Of a stretch of 7,343 nt of DNA, positions 5,585 to 7,343 are shown in pieces. The stretch is taken from positions 1 through 7,343 of the forward strand of contig JBFKQZ010000162.1 of the NCBI GenBank assembly GCA_041627475.1. The letters are read 5' to 3'. The notes under the pieces were generated by a model. That model saw nothing but the letters and a program-made list of their open reading frames with translations. It had not been told where the DNA came from and did not search any database. This stretch comes from JBFGFG01 sp041627475. Lineage in GTDB: Bacteria > Actinomycetota > Nitriliruptoria > Nitriliruptorales > Nitriliruptoraceae. Each line of letters begins with the position of its first letter. Position 1 is the stretch's first letter. The position numbers and the translations under genes were made by a program.

Positions 5585-7343
5585 TGTCTGATCGTCCGAT
5601 CGCGCGGGTCGCGGTCGAGGTCGAGCCGTACCACCTCGACCGGCTGTTCGACTACGGCGTCGGCGACACCGACCCCCAGGTCGGTGCGCGTGTCGAGGTG
5701 GTCTTCGCCGGCCGTGTCCGCAAGGGCGTGGTCGTCGAGCGCGTCGCGACGACGGACGTCCCCGAGGGGCGCCTGCGTGACCTGAAGCGCGTGCTCGGCG
5801 ACCACGTGTGGATCACGCCGGACGAGCTCGGCGTCGCGCGGTGGGTCGCCGACCGTTGGGGCGGGACGCTGGCGGACGTGCTCCGCCACACGCTGCCGGG
5901 GCGCACGGTCGACGTGGAGCGACGCGCGGAGAAGGCCGGGTGGTTCCCGACCGCCGAACGCGTGGCGGCGCCGCCGGCACCGTCCGCGGGTGCGTGGGAC
6001 AGGTACGGGGCGGCCGGTGGACGCCTGGTCGCGGCCGTCGCCACGGGGAGCGGCCGGTTCGTCTGGCGTCCGCTGCCGGACGAGGACGTCGCCACGCGCA
6101 TCGACGAGCTCGTGCGCATCGCACTTGCCGGTGACCGCGACGTGCTGGTCGTCGTGCCGGACCCGGTCTCGCCGGTCGCGGACGCCGTGCTCGACGCGGC
6201 CGGGGACCTCGCCGTGGACGCGCGGGGCAAGGCATCGGACCGCGTCACCTACCGGCGGTGGCTCCAGGCCCGGACCGGCCAGGCCCGCGTGGTCGTCGGT
6301 GGCCGTGGCGTGGCGCTGTGGCCGCTCGCACGCCCCGGCCTGTTCATCGTGCTCGACGAGGCGAACCCGGCGCACAAGGAGCTGCGGTCACCGCGGCACC
6401 ACGTCCGCGAGGTTGCGCTGGAGCGCGCCCGCCGCAGCGACGGCGTCGCGCTGCTGGTGGGGACCGTCGCGTCCGCAGCCACCTGGGGCCTGTTGCGGAC
6501 ACAACGCGTCGAGCCCATCGCCGGGGACCGTGACGACGAGGTGGCCGCCGCCCCGCCGGTCGTGCTCGACAGCAGCCCCCGTGGCCGCTTCGGCACCCCA
6601 GCCGTCCGGGCGTTGCGCGCCGCGGTTCGGGAGGGGGCCTACGGCGTCGTGCTGGCGACGCGCCGCGGGGAGGGCACCGCCCTCGCCTGCCACGAGTGCG
6701 GCGAGGCGCTCCGCTGCCCGACCTGCGAGTCGATGGTCGCGGCGGACGGACGTGGCGTGCTGTGTCGTGGATGCGGCTGGTCGCAGCCTCGGCGACCCCG
6801 CTGCAGTGCGTGTCGGGCGCAGAATCCGTGGGTGCCACTGCGCGCCGGCGCCGAGCGGATGGCGGCGGAGCTGGCACGCACGCTGCCCGACGTGTCGGTC
6901 CACGCCCTGGAGGGCCACGCGCCGGACGTGCCGCCCGCGCCAGCGGTCCTCGTGGTCACGCGGGGGAGCGTCCTGGACGCCCCGCCCGGGCCCGTCGGTG
7001 CCGTCGTCGTGCCCGAGCTCGACGCGCTCACGCGTCGGCCGTTGGTCGACGCGGGGGAGGACGCCCTGCGGCTGTGCCTCGCCGTCGCCGGCTGGGTCGC
7101 CCGCAGCGATGCAGGGCCCGCGCGCGCCGACCTCCCGGACGACCTCGGGGACGTGCCGCCGAGCGACGACGCCCACGTGCCCCGCGTCGTCGTGCAGACC
7201 CGGGAGCCCGAGGGGCCGGTCGCGACCGCGATCGCCCAGTGGGACCCGTCCGGCTACTGGCGCAGCGAGGCGCCGCTGCGCGACGAGCTCGCCTTCCCAC
7301 CGGGGGGACGCCTCGTCCGGATCGATGCGCCGGTTCAGGCGGC
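5584..7343 (+). CDS. priA: PriA-like primosomal protein N' (helicase motifs decayed), C-terminus beyond window
   Basis: PriA family proteins recognise stalled forks and D-loops and reload the replisome. The frame runs from GTG 5584 to the window edge without a stop: 586 residues of a family usually around 650-730. Order of parts: an N-terminal fork-binding domain (about 1-110), a helicase core, a zinc region, and the start of the C-terminal domain, marked by E-L-A-F-P-P-G-G-R-L-V-R-I. The Walker A is decayed to A-T-G-S-G-R-F (153-159) where active PriA has T-G-S-G-K-T; the DEEH box reads D-E-A-N (258-261). The zinc region is complete, with four CxxC-type pairs: C369/C372, C378/C381, C394/C397, C407/C410. 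So it probably binds DNA and zinc but not hydrolyse ATP; ATPase-less PriA is known in actinobacteria such as Mycobacterium. Start: GTG 5584 is the only start codon in frame before the conserved domain, with GGGGG 6 bases upstream. Confidence 0.92.
   Translation, partial: MSDRPIARVAVEVEPYHLDRLFDYGVGDTDPQVGARVEVVFAGRVRKGVVVERVATTDVPEGRLRDLKRVLGDHVWITPDELGVARWVADRWGGTLADVLRHTLPGRTVDVERRAEKAGWFPTAERVAAPPAPSAGAWDRYGAAGGRLVAAVATGSGRFVWRPLPDEDVATRIDELVRIALAGDRDVLVVVPDPVSPVADAVLDAAGDLAVDARGKASDRVTYRRWLQARTGQARVVVGGRGVALWPLARPGLFIVLDEANPAHKELRSPRHHVREVALERARRSDGVALLVGTVASAATWGLLRTQRVEPIAGDRDDEVAAAPPVVLDSSPRGRFGTPAVRALRAAVREGAYGVVLATRRGEGTALACHECGEALRCPTCESMVAADGRGVLCRGCGWSQPRRPRCSACRAQNPWVPLRAGAERMAAELARTLPDVSVHALEGHAPDVPPAPAVLVVTRGSVLDAPPGPVGAVVVPELDALTRRPLVDAGEDALRLCLAVAGWVARSDAGPARADLPDDLGDVPPSDDAHVPRVVVQTREPEGPVATAIAQWDPSGYWRSEAPLRDELAFPPGGRLVRIDAPVQA

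Overview
The window is a GC-rich chromosomal segment with strong G/C third-position bias. Its gene order mIHF - nucleotide kinase - rpoZ - coaBC - metK - priA is the conserved actinobacterial block, so the source is very probably an actinomycetote. Three features support this: a free-standing mIHF nucleoid protein, a mycobacterial-like MenB, and a PriA with decayed ATPase motifs. I cannot place it below phylum. The unusual kinase and the absence of pyr genes next to mIHF would suit a deep-branching class, but that is a guess.

Layout. 1-519 (+) is the C-terminal part of a luciferase-like flavin-dependent oxidoreductase. 520-611 is a convergent spacer packed with three perfect hairpins. 612-1532 (-) is menB (menaquinone synthesis). 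1533-1650 is a divergent promoter region. From 1651 everything reads rightward: mihF (1651-1971), an archaeal-type (d)CMP kinase (1968-2525), rpoZ (2580-2867), coaBC (2864-4120), metK (4300-5505) and priA (5584 to the window edge, incomplete).

The rightward genes are housekeeping. mIHF serves chromosome architecture, omega serves RNA polymerase assembly, CoaBC serves coenzyme A synthesis, MetK makes S-adenosylmethionine, and PriA serves replication restart. mihF/cmk and rpoZ/coaBC overlap by 4 and 4 bases, which suggests translational coupling. metK has its own upstream spacer with a candidate promoter and a structured leader. A perfect hairpin separates metK from priA.

The most notable points are these. 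The slot normally held by guanylate kinase (gmk) in actinobacteria holds an archaeal-type CMP kinase whose P-loop lysine is Thr. coaBC has no ATG, GTG or TTG that could start a full-length protein and probably starts at a CTG overlapping the rpoZ stop. PriA has lost its helicase motifs but kept all eight zinc cysteines. I found no mobile element, CRISPR array, tRNA, rRNA or defence-type system, and I do not see a previously undescribed multi-gene system here.
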